A DNA stretch of 64,000 nt from NCBI RefSeq assembly GCF_010906925.1, contig NZ_VTVE01000003.1, positions 310,001 through 374,000 of the forward strand, given 5' to 3'. The translations under genes were made by a program, and so were the position numbers. The stretch is from Pseudobutyrivibrio xylanivorans. GTDB taxonomy: Bacteria > Bacillota > Clostridia > Lachnospirales > Lachnospiraceae. Below, in pieces: positions 53,549 to 62,875 of the stretch; the stretch's first letter is position 1, and every line of letters starts with the position of its first letter. The notes under the pieces were generated by a model that was not told the DNA's origin, made no database searches, and saw only the letters and a list, made by a program, of their open reading frames with translations.

Positions 53549-55522
53549 ATGAATTGTTCTAAATGTGGACATGAGCTTACTGGCAATGTTAAATTCTGTC
53601 CAAAATGTGGAACTCCTGTTGAGGAGACCCCAGTAGTTGAGGAGACTCCAGTAGCTGAGGAGACTCCAGCGGTTGAGGCTTCAGCAGAGGAGAGTGCATC
53701 TTTATTTGGTGAAAAGAATGAGCCACTATTTGAGAAAAATGAGGGCTCTATTTTCGAAGAGACTTCTGCATCACAGGAGGATGTTTTAGGAGATGCGCCT
53801 ACAGAGGAGCTTGTTCAGGAGGATGCTTCTGCACAGGCATCAGAGCCAGCACAGGCCGCAGAGCCAGCTATGGAACAGCAGCCTGCATATGACTATGCTA
53901 CATCTGACTATACACCAGAGGCACCAAAGAAAAAGTTCAACAAGATTTGGCTTATCGTTATTGGTGCAGTTATTTTAGTAGGTGCTATTGTAGCAATTAT
54001 TTTCTGTAATTTCCGCGCAGCTTTCGCTAGCCCAAAGAGCTTGATGAAAAATGCACTTGTTGGATATACAGAGGATTCACTTGATAAATATGAGGATCAG
54101 TACAATTCTCGTATCGATGCGTTAAAAGACAACGGCAATCAGCAGGTTGTAGATGCTACAGTCACATTAGATGATGGCTTCAGAGATTTACTTGATGCAT
54201 ATAATGTAGATGCAGATTGGCTTGAGTCAACACATATCAAAATGGAAGTTAACGCTGAAGATGATAGCAATATCGGCGCAAATATCTACGCTGGCGTAAA
54301 CGGAGTGGATATTTTCTCATTATTATATCTTGCACAGATAGAGGATGAGATGTTTTACATGCAGATCCCTGAGTTATCTGATGAGTACATAGGTGTAGAT
54401 TTAGCTGAGCTTAGTGATAGCGATTTTGGTGGTACGTTCTCGAATTTTGATTCTATTTCAAAGGTAGAAAAGATTTCCAATGAGGATGTAAAGAAATTAT
54501 CTACTAAGTACATCAAGATTATAATCGGTGAGCTTGAGAAGGTTACTAAAGAGAAGGAAGAGCTTGAGGTAGAAGGCGTTTCAGCAAAATATTACAAGCT
54601 TACAGCTACTGTTGACGAGGAGACAAGATCTGCGATTAATGTAGCTGTTGATAAAGCAATTCTTAAGGATGAGGATCTCAAGGACATCCTTAAAATCTAC
54701 CATGAATACTACGGTACTAACGAACAGTTAGCTGAGATGTATGGTATCTCTTCAACAGATTTCGACGAGTGGTATGATGAGCTTATGGAAAAAGTTCAAG
54801 AGAATCTTGATGAAGAGGAAGAAAAGCTTGAGGGCTATAAGAAGAATAAAGATGGAGATAAAGAGATTTTCGACATTGTTGTTTATGTAAATCGCAAGGG
54901 AGATCTTAAGGGTCTGGAGATTAACAAGTTAGAAGACAAAGGTGAGATGTATATCCATTATCCAGAAGATGGTGATGATTTCGGTATGGAAATGGGATTC
55001 TATGATGGTGATACCAATGTTGTTATAACAGGTGCAGGTACAAATTCACATGATGTTATCAATGGTGACTTCACAGTCAAGTCAGACGACAAAGAAGTTC
55101 TTGAAATCGAAGTAATTGACTACGATGAGGGTTCATCTAAAGATGGTGGCGTCAATGGAGAGTTCATTGTAAGAGCTGGTGAAGATGCTGGCGAGGGCAC
55201 CGATATGGCATCTCAGATGCTTGCTAGTTTAGAGTATGATTTTGTCTTTGATTCATCAGATGACAATTCGACTTGCAAAATTACTGTTAAGAATGACACT
55301 GTAAGTTTTGCGACAATCAATATCGAGTCAACATATGATGATGTAGAGACTATCTCAGAACCATCCGATTATTTAGATGTTACTAATACTTCAGATGTTG
55401 GAGAATATGCTAAATCAATGAGCTTATCAACACTTATTTCTAATCTCAAAGAGGCTGGTGTTCCTGAAAAATACACATCACAACTTGAGTATTTTGAGCA
55501 GATGTTGAGCTACGGATACTAA
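53549..55522 (+). CDS. Large zinc-ribbon membrane protein with extracytoplasmic domain
   Basis: A 657-residue protein. An N-terminal zinc ribbon (CSKCGHELTGNVKFCPKCG) is followed by a low-complexity acidic linker with VEETP repeats, one transmembrane helix (about 131-152) and a ~500-residue acidic extracytoplasmic domain of mixed strands and helices. AGGAGG precedes the ATG. The family is common in Lachnospiraceae and of unknown function; a sensor or envelope-stress role is speculative. Confidence 0.85.
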   Translation: MNCSKCGHELTGNVKFCPKCGTPVEETPVVEETPVAEETPAVEASAEESASLFGEKNEPLFEKNEGSIFEETSASQEDVLGDAPTEELVQEDASAQASEPAQAAEPAMEQQPAYDYATSDYTPEAPKKKFNKIWLIVIGAVILVGAIVAIIFCNFRAAFASPKSLMKNALVGYTEDSLDKYEDQYNSRIDALKDNGNQQVVDATVTLDDGFRDLLDAYNVDADWLESTHIKMEVNAEDDSNIGANIYAGVNGVDIFSLLYLAQIEDEMFYMQIPELSDEYIGVDLAELSDSDFGGTFSNFDSISKVEKISNEDVKKLSTKYIKIIIGELEKVTKEKEELEVEGVSAKYYKLTATVDEETRSAINVAVDKAILKDEDLKDILKIYHEYYGTNEQLAEMYGISSTDFDEWYDELMEKVQENLDEEEEKLEGYKKNKDGDKEIFDIVVYVNRKGDLKGLEINKLEDKGEMYIHYPEDGDDFGMEMGFYDGDTNVVITGAGTNSHDVINGDFTVKSDDKEVLEIEVIDYDEGSSKDGGVNGEFIVRAGEDAGEGTDMASQMLASLEYDFVFDSSDDNSTCKITVKNDTVSFATINIESTYDDVETISEPSDYLDVTNTSDVGEYAKSMSLSTLISNLKEAGVPEKYTSQLEYFEQMLSYGY

Positions 55523-55533
55523 GATTATTAATT

Positions 55534-55562
55534 AAGCCCCTGCTATTTGGCAGGGGCTTTCA
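55534..55562. terminator. Bidirectional terminator overlapping the AraC gene end
   Basis: Perfect 10-bp stem (55534-55543 with 55550-55559). The last codons of the minus-strand AraC gene lie inside it. Confidence 0.85.
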
Positions 55563-56421
55563 TATATTCTCTAGGTGTTTTATTGTATTTCTTTTTAAAG
55601 CATCGGTTGAAATGGGACAGGTTTTCAAAACCTACCTGCTGGGAGATGGTGAGAATGTTTTCCTCGGTGGACAGCAGGAGTCTGGCTGCCATCGAAAGCC
55701 TGTAGTCGTTAAGATAGGTTATAAAACTTACTCCAAATACGTCCTTGAAAAATCGCATAAAGTGGGATTCTGAAAATCCTGCAAGCTTTGCCATCTCAGC
55801 AACAGTCATCTGTTTACTATAATTCAACTCTACATACTTGATGACTGGCTTTAGTTTATCTATTCGTTTGCTTTCTGCAATATCTATTTTTGTCTCATAA
55901 AGTGTTACCAAATTAAATAAAAGAAGGTACATGTTTCCTTTTATGGCTAGGCCCCAGGCGCCCTCTCTATGACTTGAGATATTGTCATTGGCATCTAGAT
56001 ATTTTTTGATGCTTTCGTATCCAGTAACCCCTCGACGGAAAATGTGGGGGATTACCACTGTGTTTTCAAAAAATGGCAGCAGAAAAGTATCATAGAAATC
56101 ATCTGTGGTGGAGGAGAACATTTTTGTATCAAAAAGAATGTTTTCATACTCCATGGAAGAGTTCTCAAACTGATAAATACCGTGCATACGCCCAGGAAGA
56201 ATAAATGCTATATCTCCGGCAACAACAGTATGTTCCTGTCCGTCTATGACAATTATCCCTTTTCCTTTTTTTATATAGATGAATTCCGTGTCCTCGTGCC
56301 AATGTAAGGGCACGCTGTCAAAATCCAAAGGAATGGTGCAAGGATATGTATTATATGGAATGTAGTAGTCAAAATGACTTATCTTTTCATGTATCGCCTG
56401 ATACTCATTTATATTAATCAT
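55543..56421 (-). CDS. AraC-family transcriptional regulator with cupin sensor domain
   Basis: A 292-residue regulator. The N-terminal cupin (about 25-110) has HWHEDTEFIYI and the glycine/proline-rich LPGRMHG; the C-terminal AraC domain carries two HTHs (MTVAEMAKLAGFSESHFMRFFK and ILTISQQVGFENLSHFNRCFKKKY). It is transcribed divergently from glgP and might regulate it, but the ligand is unknown; the type often senses sugars. Confidence 0.9.
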   Translation of the reverse strand: MININEYQAIHEKISHFDYYIPYNTYPCTIPLDFDSVPLHWHEDTEFIYIKKGKGIIVIDGQEHTVVAGDIAFILPGRMHGIYQFENSSMEYENILFDTKMFSSTTDDFYDTFLLPFFENTVVIPHIFRRGVTGYESIKKYLDANDNISSHREGAWGLAIKGNMYLLLFNLVTLYETKIDIAESKRIDKLKPVIKYVELNYSKQMTVAEMAKLAGFSESHFMRFFKDVFGVSFITYLNDYRLSMAARLLLSTEENILTISQQVGFENLSHFNRCFKKKYNKTPREYMKAPAK

Positions 56422-56515
56422 GATAGAATAGTATCACTTTTTAGCGTAATAACGCAAGCAAATCGTGGTAAAATAGCAGTATACTCTTACTGTCACAGGG
56501 TGTTAATTTAAATTT

Positions 56516-56601
56516 GTCTGTAGCTATCAAGCTCTAAGTGTTGCCGCAGGAGACGTGTTAGTCGATGAAGACAATATCTTAGGCTTGAGAGCGTAACAGA
56601 C
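56516..56601 (+). promoter_or_regulatory. Structured leader RNA, copy C (before glgP)
   Basis: P1 GTCTGT/ACAGAC (56516-56521, 56596-56601); P2 CAAGC-t-CTAAG with CTTAG-GCTTG (56528-56538, 56578-56587); P3 TTG/CAA (56541-56543, 56572-56574); apical GAC-GTGTTA-GTC as in copy A. An extended -10 TGGTAAAAT (56466-56474) lies upstream. The glgP ATG is 30 bases downstream. Confidence 0.75.
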
Positions 56602-56631
56602 GGATTGATATCAATAGGAGGAGAATACAAT

Positions 56632-58881
56632 ATGACAGCTAACGAGTATATTAAGATAAGATTTGGTCGACACATGGATCAGTGCACTAATGAGGAAATC
56701 TACATTGGCCTATTAGAGTATGTTAAGGATAAGGCTCAGAATAAAGAAATAAAGGGTGGCAAGAAGAAGCTTTATTATATAAGCGCAGAGTTTTTGATTG
56801 GTAAGCTTCTATCAAACAATCTGATTAATCTTGGTATTTATGATGAGGTTAAAAAGGAACTTGAGGCAAATGGAAAGTCACTTGCTGAGATTGAGGAAAT
56901 AGAGGTGGAGCCATCTCTTGGTAATGGTGGTTTGGGACGCCTTGCTGCATGTTTCCTTGATTCCATTGCTACACTTGGTCTCAATGGTGATGGTGTGGGA
57001 CTTGCTTATCATATGGGACTTTTCAAGCAGGTATTTGCAAACAATCTCCAGAACGAGGAGCCAAATCCATGGATGTCTGAGCATAGCTGGATGACAAAAA
57101 CAGACAAGACATATCAGGTGGATTTCGGTGGATTCAACGTACAGTCTCGTATGTATGATATAGATGTAACTGGCTATGATTCAGTGACTACAAAGCTCCA
57201 TCTTTTTGATGTGGATACAGTTGATGAGTCTATTATCAAGGACGGAATCAATTTTGATAAGAGCGAGTTTACTAAGAATCTTACACTTTTCCTTTATCCA
57301 GATGATTCTGATGAAAACGGAAGACTTCTTCGCGTATACCAGCAGTATTTCATGGTTTCAAATGCCGCTCAGCTTATTTTAGATGAGGCAGTTGAAAAGG
57401 GCTCTAACCTTTATGATTTGCCAGAATACGCTGTTATTCAGATAAATGATACACATCCATCAATGGTTATACCTGAGCTTGTTCGACTCCTTCAGATTCG
57501 TGGCCTTACTATGGATGAAGCGATTGATGTGGTTTCAAAATGTACCGCATATACGAACCACACAATCCTGGCTGAAGCCCTTGAAAAGTGGCCAATCCAC
57601 TTTATGATGAAGGCTGTTCCACAGCTTATGCCTATAATTAGAGAGCTTCACAACCGTATTGCTAAAAAGGTGTCTGACCCTGATGTGGCAATTATAAGAG
57701 ATGGCCTTGTGCACATGGCACATATGGATATCCACTATGGTATTTCAATCAATGGTGTTGCGGCTCTTCATACAGAGATTTTAAAGGAAACAGAGCTCAA
57801 TAAATTTTACAAGCTCTATCCAGAAAAATTTAATAACAAGACAAATGGTATTACATTCCGCCGCTGGCTTTTGTATTGCAATCCAGAGCTTGCTAGCCTT
57901 GTGGAGGAGCTTATTGGCCCAGGATTTAAAAAGGATGCCACAGAGCTTAAAAAGCTTGAGCAGTACATGAATGATGATGTTGTAGTAAATAAATTCCTTG
58001 AGGTAAAGGATCTTCGCAAAAAAGTTCTTAAGGATTATTTGGCTAAAACACAGGGGATTTCACTTGATGAGAATAGCATTTATGACATTCAGATTAAGCG
58101 ACTTCATGAGTACAAGCGTCAGCAGATGAATGCTCTTTACGTGATAAACAAATATTTTGAGATTAAGGAAGGTAAAAAGCCAAGCCGTCCAATCACAGTT
58201 ATTTTCGGTGCAAAGGCTGCTCCTGCCTATGTAATTGCAAAGGACATTATCCACCTTATCCTTTGCCTCCAGGAGGTTATTGCAAATGACCCTCAGGTAA
58301 GCCCATATCTCAAGGTGGTTATGGTTGAAAATTACAATGTGACACTTGCTGAAAAGCTTATTCCAGCCTGCGATATCCATGAGCAGATTTCTCTTGCTTC
58401 AAAGGAGGCATCCGGTACATCTAACATGAAATTTATGTTAAATGGTGCTGTTGCCATTGGTACTATGGACGGTGCAAATGTGGAGATGCATGATTTTGTA
58501 GGCGATGACAATATCTTCATTTTTGGTGAGGATTCTGATACTGTCATTAAGCGTTACGCTGAGGGCAGCTATGTTTCAAAGAATTACTACAAGAAGGATA
58601 AGAAATTAAAGAAGGCTGTAGACTTCATTATTTCAGATAAGCTTTTAGAGGTAGGCCAGAAAGAAAACTTGGAGCGCCTTTACAATGAGCTTTTAAACAA
58701 GGATTGGTTCATGACATTCCCTGATTTTGAAGACTATTGTGCAACAAAGGAAAAGGCCTATAAGGCATACGAGAACCGACTTGAGTGGGGCCGCAAGATG
58801 ATTAAGAATATTGCAAATGCAGGCTTTTTCTCAAGTGACCGTACAATAGCACAATACAATGAGGATATTTGGAAATTGTAA
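56632..58881 (+). CDS. glgP: Glycogen/alpha-glucan phosphorylase
   Basis: A 749-residue enzyme, within the shorter clostridial size range. ATG 56632 follows AGGAGGAGAATACAA. Motifs: [41 protein letters not shown], and the PLP site [14 protein letters not shown] with Lys600. It releases glucose-1-phosphate from glycogen in the cytoplasm. It stands alone with its own structured leader rather than in a glg operon. Confidence 0.95.
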   Translation: MTANEYIKIRFGRHMDQCTNEEIYIGLLEYVKDKAQNKEIKGGKKKLYYISAEFLIGKLLSNNLINLGIYDEVKKELEANGKSLAEIEEIEVEPSLGNGGLGRLAACFLDSIATLGLNGDGVGLAYHMGLFKQVFANNLQNEEPNPWMSEHSWMTKTDKTYQVDFGGFNVQSRMYDIDVTGYDSVTTKLHLFDVDTVDESIIKDGINFDKSEFTKNLTLFLYPDDSDENGRLLRVYQQYFMVSNAAQLILDEAVEKGSNLYDLPEYAVIQINDTHPSMVIPELVRLLQIRGLTMDEAIDVVSKCTAYTNHTILAEALEKWPIHFMMKAVPQLMPIIRELHNRIAKKVSDPDVAIIRDGLVHMAHMDIHYGISINGVAALHTEILKETELNKFYKLYPEKFNNKTNGITFRRWLLYCNPELASLVEELIGPGFKKDATELKKLEQYMNDDVVVNKFLEVKDLRKKVLKDYLAKTQGISLDENSIYDIQIKRLHEYKRQQMNALYVINKYFEIKEGKKPSRPITVIFGAKAAPAYVIAKDIIHLILCLQEVIANDPQVSPYLKVVMVENYNVTLAEKLIPACDIHEQISLASKEASGTSNMKFMLNGAVAIGTMDGANVEMHDFVGDDNIFIFGEDSDTVIKRYAEGSYVSKNYYKKDKKLKKAVDFIISDKLLEVGQKENLERLYNELLNKDWFMTFPDFEDYCATKEKAYKAYENRLEWGRKMIKNIANAGFFSSDRTIAQYNEDIWKL

Positions 58882-58990
58882 AGACTGTACGGTGGCGGTT
58901 TCGCGAAGATTAGATTGATTTTGGGGTTATGGCATGATAGAATATCACTTAGTTGTGACCCAGTAAGGGTCTAGGTAGGAGGATTATTTT

Positions 58991-59479
58991 ATGAGCCCAT
59001 TAGCAATTACTTTGCTTGTTATCGCAATAGTGCTTATCGTAGCTATTGTTGTTTTATATTTCTTAGGTAAGAAGGCTCAGGAGAAAGAGGCAGCTCAGAA
59101 GGAGCAGATGGATGCGGTTGCACAGCAGGTTTCAATGCTTATCATCGATAAGAAGCGTATGAAACTTAAGGACGCAGGTCTTCCAGAGGCTGTTGTTAAG
59201 GAGATTCCTTGGTACGCTAAGAACACAAAGGCTCCAGTAGTTAAGGCTAAGGTAGGCCCACAGATGATGACACTTCTTTGCCAGGCAGATATCTTTGATG
59301 AGATGCCAGTTAAGAAGGAAGTTAAGGCTACTGTTTCTGGTCTCTACATCACAAAGGTTAAGGGACTTAGAGGTGGCAACGCTCAGGCAGACACTAAAAA
59401 GAAAAAGGGTCTTAGAGCATGGGCTGCTAGAAAGCGCAAGGAACTTGCAGAAGAGCAGGCAAATACAAAAAAGAAATAA
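58991..59479 (+). CDS. Single-pass membrane protein, unknown
   Basis: A 162-residue protein: an N-terminal transmembrane helix (residues 4-26), a charged helix, a compact middle domain (about 50-120) and a very basic Lys/Arg tail (KKKKGLRAWAARKRKEL). AGGAGG precedes the ATG; a small hairpin (58957-58971) lies upstream. Biased codon use suggests good expression. Function unknown; the basic tail could contact nucleic acid or acidic lipid. Confidence 0.8.
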   Translation: MSPLAITLLVIAIVLIVAIVVLYFLGKKAQEKEAAQKEQMDAVAQQVSMLIIDKKRMKLKDAGLPEAVVKEIPWYAKNTKAPVVKAKVGPQMMTLLCQADIFDEMPVKKEVKATVSGLYITKVKGLRGGNAQADTKKKKGLRAWAARKRKELAEEQANTKKK

Positions 59480-59495
59480 AATTAAGAATCTATAG

Positions 59496-59535
59496 TAAAA
59501 CACCTTGTTTTTAAAGCAAGGTGTTTTATTTTTTT
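59496..59535 (+). terminator. Terminator
   Basis: 12-bp stem (59496-59507 with 59517-59528) followed by T-rich sequence. Confidence 0.9.
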
Positions 59536-59641
59536 ATGCAACGTGCTAGAATTGAGTAAATAGTCAGAATAATGTCCCATCTATATGGGAAATAATGATT
59601 TTATTCATTATTAGAATTATGTTATGAAACATGGAGGAATT

Positions 59642-60502
59642 ATGGAAAAAATTTTAAAAATCAACAAGCGAATTGTTGCGTCAATTCTGTGCATTTGCTT
59701 GGCATTTGCCTTTGTGCCTAGTTTAGAAGTAAAGGCAGCAGCAAATGACAACATCCAGGCTGTAGCGGCAGTCTTCGATGAGGCATACTATGCCACAATG
59801 TATCCAGATGTAGCAGCAAATGCAAATGGTAGCCCACTTTATCTTTTAAACCATTACGTAAATTGCGGTATTTACGAGGGTAGAAATGCTAGTGCTACTT
59901 TTAATGCAACAGATTACAAGACAAAGAACCCAGATCTTGTTGCTCTTTACGGAGACAACTTGATTGCTTATGTTTACCACTATGTTCACATGGGAGCAGC
60001 TGAGGGAAGAGATGCTACACCAACAGTAGGTGGTGGAATAGAAGTTCCAAAGCAGCTTACACTTCTTGGAGTATATGCTACAGAGTACGATCCAACAGCT
60101 GCACGTGCAACTAATATTGCTCTTGCTGCATCCAGCGTTAATGGCACAGTAGTTGCCCCAGGAAAGACATTCTCAGCAAATAGTGCAATTGGTCCTCGTT
60201 CTACAGCAAATGGATATGTTACTGCTCCTGTATTTATCAACAAGGAGCATGCAATGGGACTTGGCGGTGGTATTTGTCAGGTTTCTTCTACTATCTATGC
60301 AGCAATGAAGGTGGCAGGAATTCCGGCTACAGAGCGTCACGCTCATTCCCTTCCTGTAAACTATCTTCCTGCTGGTTGGGATGCTACAATTTCATGGGGT
60401 TCCCTTGATATGAAATTTGTAAATCGCTATGACAAGAACATGGTTATTTACATGAATACAAACAATGGCATTTTGACAGCTGCGTTATATTTGCAAAATT
60501 AG
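59642..60502 (+). CDS. Secreted VanW-domain protein with two YPDV repeats
   Basis: A 286-residue secreted protein. ATG 59642 follows GGAGGAATT; a signal peptide ends near VKAAA. Two ~42-residue repeats follow (FDEAYYATMYPDVAA and FNATDYKTKNPDLVA, each ending in HYV-x-x-G-x-x-EGR). The C-terminal ~140 residues are a VanW domain with GKTFSANSAIGPRS and GLGGGICQVSSTIYAAM. VanW domains are linked to vancomycin-resistance clusters and wall-associated proteins, but the biochemical role is not settled. Probably cell-wall associated. Confidence 0.85.
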   Translation: MEKILKINKRIVASILCICLAFAFVPSLEVKAAANDNIQAVAAVFDEAYYATMYPDVAANANGSPLYLLNHYVNCGIYEGRNASATFNATDYKTKNPDLVALYGDNLIAYVYHYVHMGAAEGRDATPTVGGGIEVPKQLTLLGVYATEYDPTAARATNIALAASSVNGTVVAPGKTFSANSAIGPRSTANGYVTAPVFINKEHAMGLGGGICQVSSTIYAAMKVAGIPATERHAHSLPVNYLPAGWDATISWGSLDMKFVNRYDKNMVIYMNTNNGILTAALYLQN

Positions 60503-60582
60503 TCGTTTTGTCTAATGGATTTATAACGAAGCTGATGTTATAATTCTCTCATAATGTTATGCAAGTAGAGGGAGTGTTGGTT

Positions 60583-62190
60583 TTGGAAGATATCCTTAGC
60601 AAGAAATCACCAGAAGTCACCGAATTGGTTGATGAGATAAATAAAATTCGCAAGGTAGACAACGAACGTCACCTTGATTTGGCATGCGATTTATTTGACA
60701 TGGCCCAGGAGCGAGGCAATGACGATCTTAAGGATTTTGCTAGCTGTATTTTGGGCGATGCTTGCTGCCAAAATGGTGATTACTCCCAGGCTCTTTACTA
60801 TCTGTCAGCAGGTCTTCAGGGACTGGCTCAGACAGATGAATATCTTTTAGCGTGTCTTTGTTACAATGAGCTTGGCATCATTTTCAGAAGTGAGTGCCAC
60901 TATATTACCAGTGAAGAACATTTTATAAATTGCATAGAGTTGGCTAGAGCTCAGCGCCTGTATGGCGCTGAGGCTAATGCCTGCACCAATTTTGCCTCAC
61001 TTTGCAAGGAGATGGCATCACCTGAGAGAGCTCTTGAGTACAACTATAGAGCTATTGAGTGCTGCGCATACATGGAGGATGGCCTGCAGAAGAGCTCTGT
61101 TATGGCGGGCAATTACGCATGCATCTTCAATATATATTGTGAGATGGGCAAGCAGGCTAATGCAGAGGATGCATATAAAGAGCTGGAAAAGGTTATGGCA
61201 GAGTGTCCAGCCTGCGAGAAATATTTCGATATTATTCTTGCTAAGTATCATTACTATCGCATGATAGGTGATGAAAAAAGGGCAGAGGAGACATTAAATG
61301 ATACTCTTGCAGCATTTTTCTGCTGCGATGATTACTATACATATTTTGACGAGATCAAGGATTTGCTTCAGATTCTCCTAGAAGAAAAGCAATATGAGAC
61401 TCTTGAAAAGATGTTTATCAGAATCGCTGAGACATCAATAAGAGGAGATGTTTCCAATCTGAATCTGTTTGTTTGCAATTGCAAGATTCAGATGTATGAG
61501 GAGCTTGGGGATGAGCAAAAGAAGCTTCAGTGTGCTTACGATTATTTCAAGTATTCACAGCAGCAGTCTATCGATAATAAGAGAGCTTTCCTTACCACCC
61601 TTAGACTTCGTTCTGAGCTTGTTCAGCAGCGCACCAGAAATCTTTTCCTTTCTGCAGCAGCGGAGACAGATCCATTGACTGGAATCGCCAATAGACTAAA
61701 GCTCAACTCAGTTATAGATGAGCTTTTCGATATGGCAAATAAAGAGGGTAAGAATCTAGGTGTGGAGATGATGGATGTTGATTCCTTCAAGCACATCAAT
61801 GACAGCTATGGTCACGATATGGGAGACAAGCTTCTTGCAGCCATAGGTCGCGTTCTTAAGAAGATTGTAAGTGACAATATTTTTGTTGCCAGATATGGTG
61901 GCGATGAGTTTATCATTTATTACTACGATATGAGCGATGAGGAAATTGTGGAAAAGGCAAAGTTTATCCAGAATGAGATAGATGCAGTATCTAAGAAATT
62001 AGAGCTTGAAAGAGTCACTCTTTCTCAGGGTGTGGTCAACCACATTCCACAACATGGAAACAGAGCTTGGGACTATATGAATTCTGCTGATTATGCTCTT
62101 TATTTTGTTAAAAAGCATGGCAAGGCCAATGTGAGACTTATCCACAAGCGAGTTGACCTTGAAAAGGAAGAATGGAAAAAGGTATTTTAG
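60583..62190 (+). CDS. TPR-repeat diguanylate cyclase (GGDEF)
   Basis: About 535 residues from TTG 60583, which has GAGGGAG at eight-base spacing; ATG 60559 has no ribosome site but remains possible. Residues 20-350 are tetratricopeptide-like helices with no membrane segment. The GGDEF domain (about 365-525) has intact RYGGDEF (439-443) and DPLTGIANR; a normally spaced RxxD inhibitory site is not seen. It should make cyclic di-GMP in the cytoplasm, controlled by a protein partner bound to the TPRs. Confidence 0.9.
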   Translation: MEDILSKKSPEVTELVDEINKIRKVDNERHLDLACDLFDMAQERGNDDLKDFASCILGDACCQNGDYSQALYYLSAGLQGLAQTDEYLLACLCYNELGIIFRSECHYITSEEHFINCIELARAQRLYGAEANACTNFASLCKEMASPERALEYNYRAIECCAYMEDGLQKSSVMAGNYACIFNIYCEMGKQANAEDAYKELEKVMAECPACEKYFDIILAKYHYYRMIGDEKRAEETLNDTLAAFFCCDDYYTYFDEIKDLLQILLEEKQYETLEKMFIRIAETSIRGDVSNLNLFVCNCKIQMYEELGDEQKKLQCAYDYFKYSQQQSIDNKRAFLTTLRLRSELVQQRTRNLFLSAAAETDPLTGIANRLKLNSVIDELFDMANKEGKNLGVEMMDVDSFKHINDSYGHDMGDKLLAAIGRVLKKIVSDNIFVARYGGDEFIIYYYDMSDEEIVEKAKFIQNEIDAVSKKLELERVTLSQGVVNHIPQHGNRAWDYMNSADYALYFVKKHGKANVRLIHKRVDLEKEEWKKVF

Positions 62191-62293
62191 CCCAAGAATT
62201 TTGACACTACAACAATTAAAATGTAAAATATGTAATTAACTGGACAGAAGACTTCTATCAGTCTTCTGTCAATTTGTGTAAAGGGGTTTTGTT

Positions 62294-62863
62294 ATGGCGA
62301 AACTGTATTTCTATTATGGCGCAATGGGCTCATCAAAAACTGCCAATGCGCTTATGACTCATTTCAATTACGAGGAGGTCGGTCAGAATGCTCTCCTTGT
62401 TAAGCCGGAGGTAGATACTCGTTTTGGTGAGCGAGTAGTTCGCTCTAGGATTGGTCTTGAACATGAGTGTGTTTTCCTTGAGGATCTCATGGAGATGTCT
62501 GAGGAGGAGATTAAAAAATACGATTGTATTATTGTGGATGAGGTGCAGTTTGCCACACCGGAGCAGGTAGATTATTTGTCGGATATTGTTGATTTTATGG
62601 ATGTGCCTGTAGTAGCTTATGGATTGAGAGCTGACTTTAGAAATGAGCTTTTCCCAGGTTCAAAGCGTCTCATTGCTATCGCAGATGTTATTCACGAGGT
62701 GAAAACAGTCTGCTGGTGCGGTCGCAAGGCTACTTGCAATACCCGTTACAATGAAAACGGAGTAGTGCGCTCGGGTCCTCAGGTCATGCTTGGTGCCAAT
62801 GATTCTTACGTAGCACTTTGCCGTAAGCATTTTAAATTGGGACAGTTAGCTCCTGAAAAATAG
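62294..62863 (+). CDS. tdk: Thymidine kinase
   Basis: A 189-residue type II thymidine kinase. Walker A GAMGSSKT is at residues 9-16, Walker B IIVDEVQF, the YGLRADF lasso start and a zinc site with CWCGRKATCNTR and a later Cys are present. It phosphorylates thymidine for salvage. AAAGGGG precedes the ATG. The next gene starts 13 bases after its stop. Confidence 0.93.
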   Translation: MAKLYFYYGAMGSSKTANALMTHFNYEEVGQNALLVKPEVDTRFGERVVRSRIGLEHECVFLEDLMEMSEEEIKKYDCIIVDEVQFATPEQVDYLSDIVDFMDVPVVAYGLRADFRNELFPGSKRLIAIADVIHEVKTVCWCGRKATCNTRYNENGVVRSGPQVMLGANDSYVALCRKHFKLGQLAPEK

Positions 62864-62875
62864 AAAGGATTTTCC

